From contig CM034390.1 of the NCBI GenBank assembly GCA_019925095.2, positions 3,273,501-3,337,500 on the forward strand: a stretch of 64,000 nucleotides of DNA. The letters run 5' to 3'. The translations under genes were made by a program, and so were the position numbers. Below the pieces are notes generated by a model that had not been told where the DNA came from, did not search any database, and worked only from the letters and a program-made list of their open reading frames with translations. Positions 53,400 to 63,943 of this stretch are shown here, piece by piece; the first letter of the stretch is position 1; each line of letters begins with the position of its first letter. Source of the DNA: Dendrolimus kikuchii. Lineage: Eukaryota; Arthropoda; Insecta; Lepidoptera; Lasiocampidae.

Positions 53400-54105
53400 G
53401 TGAGAAGTGAAATAGAACTAATTTAGATTTTTTTTCAAATTTTGTTTCTCTGCTTGTCTGTCTGTTTGTATCAGCTAATCTCCGAAACGACTGTACCGAT
53501 TTAAATGAAATTTTGTATGGTGGTAGCTTACATCCCTCGTCAACATATAGGATACTTTTATGTGTAAGTGGTGAACAATAACGCGTTTTCTTTTCTATTC
53601 TATTCTAAATTAGTGTGCCAGGCGGGTCACTCACAGAAGCTCGGTAGGCCACAGGTTGAGTATAGCGGATATACTTTTAACGGACTAGTATTTTATTTTC
53701 ATTTAAATGTTGTTTTTAGGGTTTCGTGGTGTAAGTACAAAAATAATGGATATTCAACGTCTCTACAGAACCCTTTACTGTGTGTGATACGATGTACTTT
53801 TGGCTGATTATCTATACTATAATATTATATAGAGGAAAGATTTGTTTGTTTGCATTGAATAGGCTCCGAAACTACTGAACCGATTTGAAAAATTATTTCA
53901 CTGTTGGCAAGCTACAGCAAATGCGTAAACACAGACAAACACCCACACAAACACACACGTCTGCTCGCTGTGGCTATAAACATTGCCATTGGTCTTCAAA
54001 ATACAGGCTTCGCCTAATTTGGGACCAGTGGGTAACATAAATAATGTAAATTTGAGTTTTTGACAATAAAGATTATTAATATTAATATTTTTAATTATAA
54101 GCGCC
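53400..54105. mobile_element. Helitron-like interior fragments
   Basis: CTAATCTCCGAAACGACTG, CCGATTTAAATGAAATTTTG (53480-53515) and GGCTCCGAAACTACTGAACC (53860-53880) are typical Helitron-interior phrases. Ends not found. 53568-53807 is an unremarkable 79-codon ORF. Confidence 0.4.
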
Positions 54106-54117
54106 TATAACACTACC

Positions 54118-54426
54118 TAAGTCGTGGTAGCGTAATGGCTAGCGCACGCGTCCCAGACTCAGAGGGCGCGGGTTCGATCCTGGCCGGAACGCATGCACCT
54201 CTTAGTCAGTTTTCTGATCTAATGTGCATATTGTTACAATTACCATGTGCTAACAACGGTGAAGGAAAACATCGTGATGCAACCTGCACATCGAGATAAC
54301 CGATGTGTCAAACCTGCCAAGCCGCCTTGGACAAGCGTGGCGGGTATACTGTCTGTTCCCCCTATAATGGGAGGCCCGAGCTCAGCAGTGGGACATTAAT
54401 GGGCTGATATTATTATATATATTATA
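54118..54426 (+). mobile_element. tRNA-derived SINE, full-length with TSD
   Basis: Box A GTGGTAGCGTAATGGCTAGC, box B GGGTTCGATCCTGGCC, body and (TTA/TATA) tail. Perfect 12-bp duplication TATAACACTACC at 54106-54117 and 54427-54438. Confidence 0.9.
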
Positions 54427-54438
54427 TATAACACTACC

Positions 54439-54800
54439 CCCGGGGGACATAGGCTATATTAAATTTTAAAAAAAATGAATTTTTTATTAAATACCCGTGC
54501 GAAGCCGGGGCGGGCCGAGAGTTTGCAAATAAAACTTCTTAGCAACATACTTAAATTCCACGCAAAACTTCCTGAGTACTATATTATACATATATAGGTA
54601 ATATAGCATACTTCCGTCTCGCCATGAAGATATTATGATTATTACTAATTGGGTACTCAAGGCTTTTTAAGTACGTCTATATTTTATGCAAAGTAGAGGC
54701 TTTGTCAACGTTAATAGGCAGTAAGTACCTCCCAACCATCCCCTCATTAAAAATGCGAAACTTTGCAAAGCACGCGACTAAAGGTATCATTGGGCATAGA
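54439..54800. other. Mostly unassigned; Helitron end-like GC block
   Basis: ACCCGTGCGAAGCCGGGGCG at 54493-54512 is a familiar Helitron/SINE terminal phrase. Rest AT-rich. Confidence 0.35.
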
Positions 54801-54806
54801 TTTCTT

Positions 54807-54960
54807 CAGCGATTCTCAACCTTTTTCTTATAAGGGCCACATAGACGTAATAAATAAAATGCCGCAAAATGTAACATTAATTTATTTGGGTATTTTTAAA
54901 ATACTAGATTACAACAACCGGGCTCATGGCCCACCTGATGGAAAGCGATTATTGAAGTGA
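54807..54960 (+). mobile_element. hAT-like end and SINE-A-like scrap
   Basis: CAGCGATTCTCAACCTTTTT (54812 on) is a hAT-type terminal sequence with no partner end seen. GGCTCATGGCCCACCTGATG at 54921 resembles the SINE-A/LINE tail. Confidence 0.35.
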
Positions 54961-55224
54961 AACTTCTATATAGACTGGTATTAGGATTTTTCTGTCACGA
55001 AAAAGCATTACGGCCGCGTGCAGGGGGTAGAAGGTATATCGCGTGGTGAGAGGCGGCATAATCTTAGAGTAGACTATGGATGTTTTTTTGGTTCCGGATC
55101 GAATTCAGTTTGTTTGTTTGGTAAAATAAAATATGTTCAAATAAAAAATGCATTCATTAAAATGTACCTAACCTAACCAAATCATAATTTGCAGTAAGCC
55201 TGCGAAAAATCGAATGTGTGCTGG

Positions 55225-55429
55225 GACACATAGTAGAAGTGAAACGTCAACGGACAAGTGGAAAAACGAATGGCAACGGACAAGTGACAAAACGAATCGC
55301 AACAAAATTTTAACTTGAAGTTTTACAGGCAGATTGTTAATGTACTTGTCCAATTTGCCTGTCCGTAAAATTTCAATTTAAAATTTTGTTGCGATTCGTT
55401 TTGCCACTTGTCCGTTGCCATTCGTTTTA
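55225..55429. repeat. Inverted-repeat element, about 50-bp arms
   Basis: AAAACGAATGGCAACGGACA … CAACAAAATTTTAA (55262-55313) is inverted at 55378-55429. 64-bp spacer. An extra AGTGAAACGTCAACGGACAA block lies outside the left arm. Related sequence at 15003-15055. MITE-like; no clear target duplication. Confidence 0.6.
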
Positions 55430-55770
55430 ATTATCTCTGGACATTTGTAACACAAGATGTGTTGCCAACGTAAATTTATTATATTGTACAACTCTGTAGT
55501 ATGCCAGGCGGGTCACTTACAAAAGTTTACTCCTTACCTACTCAGACGAAATAAGAGTATAAACGAAGCCTATGTGGATAAAAGCGTCAAATGGAGTGAA
55601 GCATCTTTGTGCGTGAACCTATGGTGGTGGTGTAACCATACACGTGGTTTGCGTCTGTGTGGTTTATAATAATGTATCCTGGAAACTAGTCTATTAATCC
55701 GTACTAAATCATTTAATCTAATTCGAGTTAATACAGAGCTCTCGTAACGCAATGCGGCGCGATCGGCATC

Positions 55771-56085
55771 CTTTTTTTTTATTGCAGGAAATCCGCAGAC
55801 AGGCAGACGGCCCACTTGATGGAAAGCGGTTACCATCGCCTATGGACATTTACAACAGCAAAGTTGCTACAAATGCGCTGCTGCTCTCTTAAGGGAAACT
55901 GGAACCTGGTCACTAATGCCGGAACACAACTCAAGGTTGTTATGGCGACATACTTTAGTCTAGGGGTGGTAGCCATCCAGTCGGGCAAATGTCCTACCAC
56001 CTGGCTGTGGGTTCTTTAGTCGCCTCTTACGACAGGCCGCCCGGCCGCAGGAAATTGTGTTCTTTCTCCGTTCCTGCACGGATAC
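55771..56085 (-). mobile_element. SINE-A, full-length copy
   Basis: T9-ATTGCAGGAAATCCGC at left, TCCGTTCCTGCACGGATAC at right. Confidence 0.82.
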
Positions 56086-56699
56086 AATCCTATTCAAGGG
56101 TCGGCTTCTTTTAGCCGGCTTCACTTTGAGAGTCCGAGACTCCGTCTTTCTATTAATGGTTTGAGGTCTACTATAATAAAATTGGGTAAGCGTATGTAAC
56201 GCCTCAAATACACTATCATATATTTGTCATACAAATACGATTTCATAGCTGTTAATTTCTGTGATCATATTGAAATGATGTTGTTCTTCATTTTTACATA
56301 TTACACTTACGATCATATAAACGTTGTACTTTATCTTACTTTATGAGTGCAATTTTATTAACTGCATTAATAAAGAAGATAAAACGGTTAAGAAAAAATA
56401 AATAAAATAAAACACGTATATGGGTTAGATCATGTAGTAAGGCGATCAGGGAGACGGGTCCATAAAACCTTACCCGAAAAACTTAGACTGGAACATAAAA
56501 CGGCTATACAAAATACCTATATGGGATATTCCAGTCTCTCATTTGATGCCATGTTTGTGGTGAAACGGACGATTTGATCATATTTGTACGCTTCCTGTCA
56601 TATTTCTATGATAGTCTAATAAGGCTCTAATGGTGAGAAATTTCCAGTGTTTTGGTCATTTGGCTACGGACTAAATTAATAAAGCTTTTAATCAAAAAA
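56086..56699. other. Unassigned AT-rich stretch
   Basis: Nothing recognised. Confidence 0.4.
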
Positions 56700-57080
56700 A
56701 TTATGTAAGAAAATTCGTGCAGTTCACACGCAGTAGAAGTGAAACAAAGTATGACAAAGGGTGGGAGGGATTCTAAATTTTGTGACGTCGCATTTAATAT
56801 ATATATATATATATATATATAAGCTTTAAAACACGAAATTTGAAGTGTTAACTAAAAACTTCAAAATATTGCCAACTGTATATGAGCATAGTTTTTAAAT
56901 TATTAAATATTATTTATTTTTAATTATTTATTTGGCACACAAAACAAGAAACAGCTAAAAGTTACATATTAATATTAATGTATTCTGTCTCATTCTCTCG
57001 CAGGCTTAGTCCTATAGATTTATGTTTTTATCTTTTTTTAGTGTCGCTTCTTCGTGTCATCGAGTTTCAAATCACAATGG
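56700..57080 (+). repeat. Interspersed repeat X, second copy
   Basis: GTGCAGTTCACACGCAGTAG, GGGTGGGAGGGATTCTAAAT, CTCGCAGGCTTAGTCCTATA and TTTTAGTGTCGCTTCTTCG match 22847-23785 in reverse complement. An (AT)n run lies at 56797-56821. Confidence 0.5.
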
Positions 57081-57229
57081 TTTAAAAGAAGTTTCATTTC
57101 AAAAATAAAAAGAAATCGACGATATTCAATGAATTAATTACAAGAATCATTTTGGTTGTTTTATCGAAAGTGAAAGACAGAAGTGGGATGTACAATATCT
57201 ATCAGCTTTATTTGCGCTTAGTACAACAC

Positions 57230-57443
57230 GCAAGAGTTAACTTGAGACTTCGCACGGATGACGTAAGCGCGAGGTACTGACGCGTTGATGGCGAGAGCGG
57301 TAAGAAGGCGGGGTTCGGGAAGGGAGCGCGCATTCCGCTCAGGTCTCAAGTTATCTCTTGCGGGGATAGTAAACGCCGTGCTCGTTCCTTACTTAATATG
57401 TGCACGTTGCATACTTTATGAGCGTTCTTGTGTTTTGTTTCAG
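57230..57443 (+). other. GC-rich flank upstream of a host-like exon
   Basis: CpG-containing block (GATGACGTAAGCGCGAGG, GGGAAGGGAGCGCGCATTCC) with an inverted pair AACTTGAGAC/GTCTCAAGTT (57239-57248, 57345-57354). The acceptor tract TGTTTTGTTTCAG ends at 57443. Confidence 0.4.
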
Positions 57444-57591
57444 CTGCAGATTGAAGCTGCTGCAGGCGAGGGTCCGGGGCCACCGAGCAACAACAACTCC
57501 GAGGGTGCAGCGGCGAGCCCTCCTCGAGATGACAACCACAACCCACCACAGCAGCCTGCGTCACCTCGCGCGACGCCGCTGTCCTCTGCTG
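57444..57591 (+). CDS. Host-gene-like internal exon, 148 bp
   Basis: A GC-rich open stretch between a strong 3' splice site (TTGTGTTTTGTTTCAG) and a strong 5' splice site (TGCTG|GTGAGT). In the first frame it encodes a low-complexity, Ala/Pro/Asn/Ser-rich segment starting LQIEAAAGEGPGPPSNNNSE and containing PPQQPASPRATPLSSAG. Such linkers are common in transcription factors and adaptor proteins, but the gene cannot be named. Another frame is also open, so the frame is a choice made on composition. No neighbouring exon is seen in the window; an intronic LINE insertion lies at 57837. Confidence 0.5.
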
Positions 57592-57836
57592 GTGAGTTAT
57601 TACGAAGACTGCTTATATAGGCAAAGTTATTCTTAGTATAAGTTATTTACGAAATATTCATGTCAAATTTTATTTGGAGTTTAGCTTACTTATGGTCAGG
57701 TATCATAAGTTACAGGACATTTTTGCACACTTTAACGTGGTCAGTCAAAGCATATTCAAAAATATGGCACTGGAAGCGACCTCTATCCTGCTCTCCTCTA
57801 TCCTCTATCTATGCAGACTGAATTCTGATCTTTATA

Positions 57837-58024
57837 CATACATACATAACTTCACGCCAGTTCCCTTGCGGGGTAGGCACGAACAACAGAGCGCCATTTA
57901 GGCTTATTCTTACACACCTCACTTGCTTCTTTGACATTCATAACTCTTGTCATGCACGCTCGTCTGTTCTTAAGGCTCCTGACATCACCTTCTGCTAGTA
58001 CACGATCAATTTGATCATGGAAGG
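57837..58024 (-). mobile_element. (ATGT)n-tailed LINE, 188-bp fragment
   Basis: TCTGATCTTTATA (57824-57836) against TCTGATATTTATA (58025-58037), one mismatch. Confidence 0.87.
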
Positions 58025-58149
58025 TCTGATATTTATATAGTAGGTATAAAACAAAGTCACTTTTCGTATCTGTCTGTATATCCGCTAACTCCACTTAAAC
58101 CATGCAACGGATTTTTAGACGGTTTTACAACAACAGTTAGACAATTTTT

Positions 58150-58235
58150 CAGGGAAGGTTTTATATGTACTAGCTTTTCACGCGGCTTCACTCACGATAT
58201 ATAAAGAGCTAAATAAGTTTTTTGTAAGTAAAATA
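58150..58235 (-). mobile_element. Helitron end fragment
   Basis: A|CTAGCTTTTCACGCGGC followed by TTCACTCACG, a decayed CTAG end. Confidence 0.4.
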
Positions 58236-58244
58236 CAGCCAATA

Positions 58245-58600
58245 AAACTACGTTTTATTTATTTATTTGGTTTATATTATTCCGACGTTTCGGCCGCTTT
58301 TCAGTAGCCGTGATCACGGAAGACAAAGATGTCAAGTTTCAATGCGTATTGATAAAGTTTTATTTAGCCTACCGCCAACTTGTTTCTTTTAATTATTTAG
58401 TTTTTATTTTGTTTATGGTTATTATTTACTCTATGGAATTCTAATCTAATTTGCTACCGCATCGCAACATGTTATGTTGCGCCGAGTGGCCGAAACGTCG
58501 GAATGGTAAAAATCAAATAAGCTATCGCGCTTTAAACCGTTAAAACGTAGTTTTTTATGTACACTAGTCGCGAAAACTTAATAAAATATGAAAATCGGTC
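58245..58600. mobile_element. Penelope-like 3' ends in inverted pair (copy E)
   Basis: AATAAAACTACGTTTTAT and the hairpin region on the minus strand (58245-58480) meet a plus-strand end (GAGTGGCCGAAACGTCGGAA … AAAACGTAGTTTTTTATG) at 58488-58565. Confidence 0.68.
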
Positions 58601-58604
58601 AGTC

Positions 58605-58920
58605 TATAAGCTAATGAATGGCTAACTAAGCCGCAGACGAAGCTAACGTAAGTCCCGCGAAGGTCGTCGGACGCCGCAAATTGGCCAACGAAAGCCTTTA
58701 AGAGGCCTCCGTTACATGGGCCTCGGCGATGACGGGTAGTTGCCTGCCAAGTAGAAGCTGAGGCAAAGAGGTTTTCCTCGATACCCCAACTTTCCCGTCG
58801 ACTCTAATTGCCAAAGAGGAAGTAGACCTGTTTGCCAGGTTTGGAATAAACATATATGGGATGATGACTGGCAAGAAAAACAACACTATGAGCGAATTTA
58901 AAAAAAAAGTTTAATGTATC
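58605..58920 (+). mobile_element. Possible GC-rich retroelement 3' end
   Basis: GC-rich block (GGCCTCCGTTACATGGGCC, TTTCCCGTCGACTC) ending TTTAAAAAAAAAG. Resembles the GC-rich LINE ends in composition only; no duplication found. Confidence 0.3.
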
Positions 58921-59339
58921 GAATTTCCTCGTTAGATTCACTCATTTTAACAATAAGAAAAACAAATGAAAATCACACATTTTCCTAATTTGAATTCGGA
59001 ATTGTCTTCTTTAAAATTAAAACTTTTTAATGATACCAAAACCAGCCAGATACAAATGGTATAGCCAAAGAGATCTAATTACAAGTTCATACATACTATA
59101 TGCGAAAAGACTTTTTCCCCAACCTATTATTTAGATTATTTCGTATATACGTATCATTGAGATATAACATATCTATATGATCTAAGATAGGTATATAGTG
59201 GTCGTCTATAAATGTATCTCGATTTATGTATGTATTAAATTTATAAATTAGTGTAAGTATGTACATTTAAATTTTACAGTCCTATCTTTTTTACTGCTGC
59301 GCCTACATCGCCAGATTAGTTGAGAATTTCTTTTAAACT
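58921..59339. other. Unassigned AT-rich stretch
   Basis: Nothing recognised. Confidence 0.4.
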
Positions 59340-59555
59340 AGGTTGCCTGGAAGAGATCGCTTTTAGCGATATGGCTGTTGTTTTACCAGAAAGTATTGTA
59401 ATTATGCATTTAGTTTATTTTGGTGAGCAATAAAGTGTTATCTATCTATCTATAGTGGGACGCCCGAGCTCAGTAGTGGCAATAAAGTGTTATCTATCTA
59501 TCTATCTATAGTGGGAGGCCCGAGCTCAGTAGTGGAACGTTTATGGGCTGTTATT
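59340..59555 (+). mobile_element. LINE 3'UTR joined to tRNA-SINE 3' end
   Basis: GGTTGCCTGGAAGAGATCGC and GGTGAGCAATAAAGTG with a (TATC)n tail, then CCGAGCTCAGTAGTGG twice; the second is followed by AACGTTTATGGGCTG. The tail and SINE phrase are partly duplicated (AGTGTTATCTATCTATC at 59436 and 59484). Confidence 0.55.
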
Positions 59556-59910
59556 ATAAGGACTATTCAATATTACTACGCCAGCAATATCATTTACGCC
59601 GATAAAGGTGTCACATTACGTTAAAATAACGCAAGCCGATACATTACAGCCATCTTCCCCGTTTCAGCAAACAGTTTTTATGGTGATTGTGTGTATATTG
59701 GGCCGAAGATACACAAATAACGGAGCGTACTAGCTTCGCTTCAAACGTTATACGAAAGCGTCAATGTGTACGTATCTTTATATCTAAAGATGGGCAATTT
59801 TGGAAGTCAAATCTATAGCGCGCACTTATAAAATTGATATGTCTCATTGTGATTTGAAAATAAACGACACGATTATGGTTCCCGACCGTAGTATAATATA
59901 TAGTATCGTA

Positions 59911-60032
59911 CATACATACATACATACATAACTTCACGCCAGTTCCCTTGCGGGGTAGGCACGAACAACAGAGTGCCATTTAGGCTTATTCTTACACACC
60001 TCACTTGCCTCTTTGACATTCATATCATTCAT
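59911..60032 (-). mobile_element. (ATGT)n-tailed LINE, 122-bp fragment
   Basis: TAGTATCGTA at 59901-59910 and 60033-60042. Confidence 0.86.
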
Positions 60033-60042
60033 TAGTATCGTA

Positions 60043-60951
60043 CTATATTTTAGCCAATTTGGTTCCATATATTATAGAAAAATAATCGCTAATTCAATTG
60101 TTACGCCTTTTATTCAGATTCTTATTATTATTTTGAAAATAATAGAACTTTGCTGTCCAAAGCAAAAAAGTAGTAATATATTCACATGAAAAATTCAATT
60201 ATGAAGTAAATAAAATATAAAATAATTAATGGACAATAAATGTGTACTATTGCTCCCCCTAATTTTCCCAAAAGTACTGTTTTTGTGGTTTTACGGTTAA
60301 AAAACAAAAATACTATATTTTCTTCAAAAAAAGGTGGCAACCCTAGACACGATTAAGGTGACAGGTACTAATCATAAATTACTATTGCCTATCAAAATGT
60401 TGAAAAATAAAAAAAATACTGTGTTTACAAATTTTATTTTTAAGTCTATTTCAAATATATATACTAAACTCCAGAACGGCTCAACAGATTTTAATGAAAT
60501 TTTAGGTATTAAAATATGAATTTTATTTTAAATTCGGTCCCACAGCCGGGCTCAGGCTTTCCATTGTTAGAGAAGGGACAGTTTTTTTCACGATCTGGTG
60601 GTATTTGGTGTTCGGCCGAATACCGAAAATTTAAAAAAGTGAATAACAGCTGAATGTGAACCTTTTTCTAAATAAATCGTTTTGTGTCTATAACTTAAAC
60701 ATGTATTTAGCAATGAACGATTTAATTTTTTTAAAACCATTTATTTTTCATTCATAAATCACAAATTTTACAACTTGCAACATTTGTGTTTATTATACAT
60801 TCAAATCTTTCAAGCGCGAATTCAATAGAGCAACGCTATATATCAGTTACACGAAAAACTGGCTGTCATGGTTTTTATCTGAATGCGTAGTGCTGTTAAA
60901 TACTTACTTTCAATATATCAGCTTTATTTCGAATCCCACCATCCAAATAGT
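60043..60951. other. Mostly unassigned; Helitron-like phrase
   Basis: 60460-60510 (AACGGCTCAACAGATTTTAA) resembles Helitron interiors. No gene. Confidence 0.35.
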
Positions 60952-61805
60952 CTTGTGTAGTTCATAAACGATGAGGAACCGGCTCCCTACATTGCACTAA
61001 AAAGAGAAGCGTTTCACATTACCAAACATTAATCGGACTATTAGTTCGCGACAGTCAGTGATCCGACACTTCCGACTTTCTTGTGTAGTTCATGAACGAT
61101 GTACTATTAGGAACCGGCTCCCTACATTGCACTGAAAAGAGAAACGTTTCACATTACCAAACGTTAATCGCTTTATTAGTTCACTTGGTCAGCGCGACAG
61201 TCAGTGATCCGACATTTCCGACTTTCTTGTGTAGTTCATGAACGATGTACTATTAGGAACCGGCTCCCTACATTGCACTGAAAAGAGAAATGTTTCACAT
61301 TACCAAACGTTAATCGCTCTATTAATTGACTTGGTGAGCGCGACAGTCAGTGATCCGACACTTCCGACTTTCTTGTGTAGTTCATGAACGATGTACTATT
61401 AGGAACCGGCTCCCTACATTGCACTGAAAAGAGAAACGTTTCACATTACCAAACGTTAATCGCTTTATTAGTTCACTTGGTCAGCGCGACAGTCAGTGAT
61501 CCGACATTTCCGACTTTCTTGTGTAGTTCATGAACGATGTACTATTAGGAACCGGCTCCCTACATTGCACTGAAAAGAGAAACGTTTCACATTACCAAAC
61601 GTTAATCTCTCTATTAGTTCACTTGGTCAGCGCGACAGTCAGTGATCCGACACTTCCGACTTTCTTGTGTAGTTCATGAACGATATACTATTAGGAACCG
61701 GCTCCCTACATGGCACTGAAAAGAGAAACGTTTCACATTACCAAACGTTAATCGCTCTATTAGTTCACTTGGTCAGCGTGACAGTCAGCGATCCGACACT
61801 TCCAC
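60952..61805. repeat. 146-bp satellite, six units
   Basis: CTTGTGTAGTTCATGAACGA starts at 60952 (diverged), 61080, 61226, 61372, 61518 and 61664; spacings 128, 146, 146, 146, 146. Each unit has GGAACCGGCTCCCTACATTG, AAACGTTTCACATTACC and CGACAGTCAGTGATCCGACA. Confidence 0.92.
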
Positions 61806-62120
61806 TTCGACACGACACTTCGGAAACAAATTTTCTCTGTTATTTATTATAGTCTGGGTGTCCGGAATCAGCCACAGAGTAGTCAGTTGTGTAAAGTATT
61901 TAAACTGGCCAAAAGAAGCATTTAAAAAAAATTACACTAATATTATAAGTAAGAAAGTTAATCTGCTTGTTTGTATGTCTATTGGAAAACCACATTACCG
62001 ATTTTGATAGACTTTGATATAAACTATATGTAGTCCACTACCTAGAGTGGACGTAGGATATTTTTCATCCCGAAAAATTGAATAGTTTTCGTGGGAAAAG
62101 CACAGGGAAAACTATAATAC
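61806..62120. other. Unassigned; Helitron-like phrases
   Basis: 61930-62110 has AAGTTAATCTGCTTGTTTG and ACCGATTTTGATAG, Helitron-interior style. No gene. Confidence 0.35.
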
Positions 62121-62350
62121 TAGCGATCTCGGCAGACGTTGTTCTGCCCTGAAAAAACTAAAAATCCAGAACCCGATTCCAGCGCCGAGTATTTTGTTTA
62201 GATTGATGGGTTACATTATTGAAGTTTTAGTAGGGACCCTAAGTTTTTTATATCCTATATTAATTAGGGATAATGTATAATTCGAATGGTGAAAGAATTT
62301 TTGAAATCGGTCCAGTAGATTTTGAATTTTTTCGTTACAAAGCTACAAAA
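62121..62350 (-). mobile_element. Helitron 3' ends, composite fragment
   Basis: A|CTAGCGATCTCGGCAGACG and CAGAACCCGATTCCAGCGCC belong to the second family; 62200-62330 (GGTTACATTATTGAAGTTTT, TTTTTGAAATCGGTCCAG) belongs to the third. Confidence 0.55.
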
Positions 62351-62369
62351 ATAAATAATATAATAATAA

Positions 62370-62950
62370 TAATAAACCCGCAGGGGGGCTTTGTGGCGAA
62401 GCCTTAGGTGAGTAGCGACACCTCGTACTTGACTCCGGGGGCCAAGGCAAGGCCTTCGTGCTTGTTTTAGCCAGCCGGCACGGAGGGGAGATCGCTAGAG
62501 CTAAGACTCAAGCTCCAGGGGTGGAAGTGATAAATGGCATCACGTCAGAAGTAGATTCGGTGAACCTCCAGCCGACCTCTCTACACCCCTTAGCCACTCA
62601 CACCCATGTTGCCTTTGGCTTCCATGGCATGTTTTGGGGCCCATGCAGGGAGTGGCGAGTCACAATCTGCCCATTTTTCCATGCTCCCCGAACATTGCGA
62701 CGGGCAGACGCCATAGGTCCCATACCCCTAGTACCACTAACAGTTCATCCCAATAGCCCGGTACTTTTTGTCCTCATTTCCCACAATAGTCCTACACTGG
62801 CCGGGGATAATCGCCGGTCAGTGTTACGCCACATTTACATTAAATTTGTCAAAGGGCCTTTACGTGTTGGCCTTCCCATGGCCCCACGCATGACCTCCAA
62901 ATGTCCGAGCCATTTTTATGGCCCGCGGTCTTCAAAGACATACATAAATA
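62370..62950 (-). mobile_element. LINE-like repeat H, longer copy
   Basis: Minus-strand relative of 7390-7615, here about 580 bp with a (TTA)n tail at 62345-62372. Shared blocks: AAGGCCAACACGTAAAGG and GGCCAGTGTAGGACTA. The 169-codon plus-strand ORF across it is the antisense of the repeat. Confidence 0.5.
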
Positions 62951-63164
62951 ATAAAAATAAAAAATAGCCATGCAGACTGTCTTACTTTGGACTCTTTGCC
63001 CACTGACGTCAGAAAAGCTAAATCTTTTGCCATATTTAAAAATTCACTCAGAAATCATTATGTTAGTCTTACGCAATAATATATGTGCTAGTTTACGATA
63101 CTTTAGACTGTAATCTGCTGTCCATGTATGTCATTTTTATTTATATCTTTTTTTGCCTTTTTTT

Positions 63165-63426
63165 AAGTTTATGGCTTGGCAACTAGGCCTTTAAGCCACG
63201 CGCAATTGTACTGTAGGCTACAATCGACGTCGTATAACGGAGTTCTTGTGAAAACTCGAAAGGCCACATTTGACTATACAGTTCACATTTCTGACAAAAC
63301 ACATCATTATTACTCAAAATCTATCAATATCCTATAACTATTGTTCATATTAGAGCGATATTACACATTTTTAGAAAATAAAACTGCACAGCACAACATC
63401 TCTTTTCAGTTCCCGCCAAAAACTCC
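63165..63426 (-). mobile_element. SINE-like repeat S, first of a tandem pair
   Basis: GGCTTGGCAACTAGGCCTTT to GTTCCCGCCAAAAACTCC; same orientation as 29196-29457. Confidence 0.6.
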
Positions 63427-63439
63427 TTCCTTCCTTTTT

Positions 63440-63760
63440 TTTTAAGGATTTTATGGCTTGGCAGCTAGGCCTTTAAGCCAGATCTTAGATTCAATGTAGT
63501 TTCTTCATTTTCTTAAACCTACGTGTAGCACAGCTGAACAGTAGGTTATCAGCTAGTACCATTAAACGGAGTTCTTGTGATAACTCAAAAGGCCACATTT
63601 GACTTTACAGTTCACATTTCTCACAAAACACATAATAATTATTACTCAAAAATTATCAATATCCTACAACTATTGTTCATTTTAGAGTCATTTTACACAT
63701 TTTTAGAAAATAAAACTGCACAGCACAACATCTCTTTTCAGTTCCCGCCAAAAACTCCTC
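63440..63760 (-). mobile_element. SINE-like repeat S, second of a tandem pair
   Basis: GGCTTGGCAGCTAGGCCTTT to GTTCCCGCCAAAAACTCC, with about 60 extra bp near its 3' end (minus sense) not in the other copies. Confidence 0.6.
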
Positions 63761-63814
63761 CTTTTTCTTTGTTGCATCATAATTACAGATAATTTAAGAA
63801 TTTCCTTTGATTCA

Positions 63815-63940
63815 GGTTGCCTGGAAGAGATCGCTTTTAGCGATAAGGCCGCCTGTTGTTTTATCAAGTAATACTATTGTCTTGTTGCGCATTTTTGTAA
63901 GTTTTGTTTTGATGAACAAAAAGTCTTTCCTCTTTCTAAT
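63815..63940 (+). mobile_element. LINE 3'UTR fragment
   Basis: GGTTGCCTGGAAGAGATCGC and TTTTAGCGATAAGGCCGCC. Confidence 0.6.
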
Positions 63941-63943
63941 ATT

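Noticed and set aside
54118..54190. tRNA gene
   Set aside because: Box A and B are present but the cloverleaf cannot be closed and the SINE body with target duplication follows.
62458..62967. 169-codon plus-strand ORF
   Set aside because: It lies antisense in repeat H, whose other copy (7390-7615) does not keep the frame.
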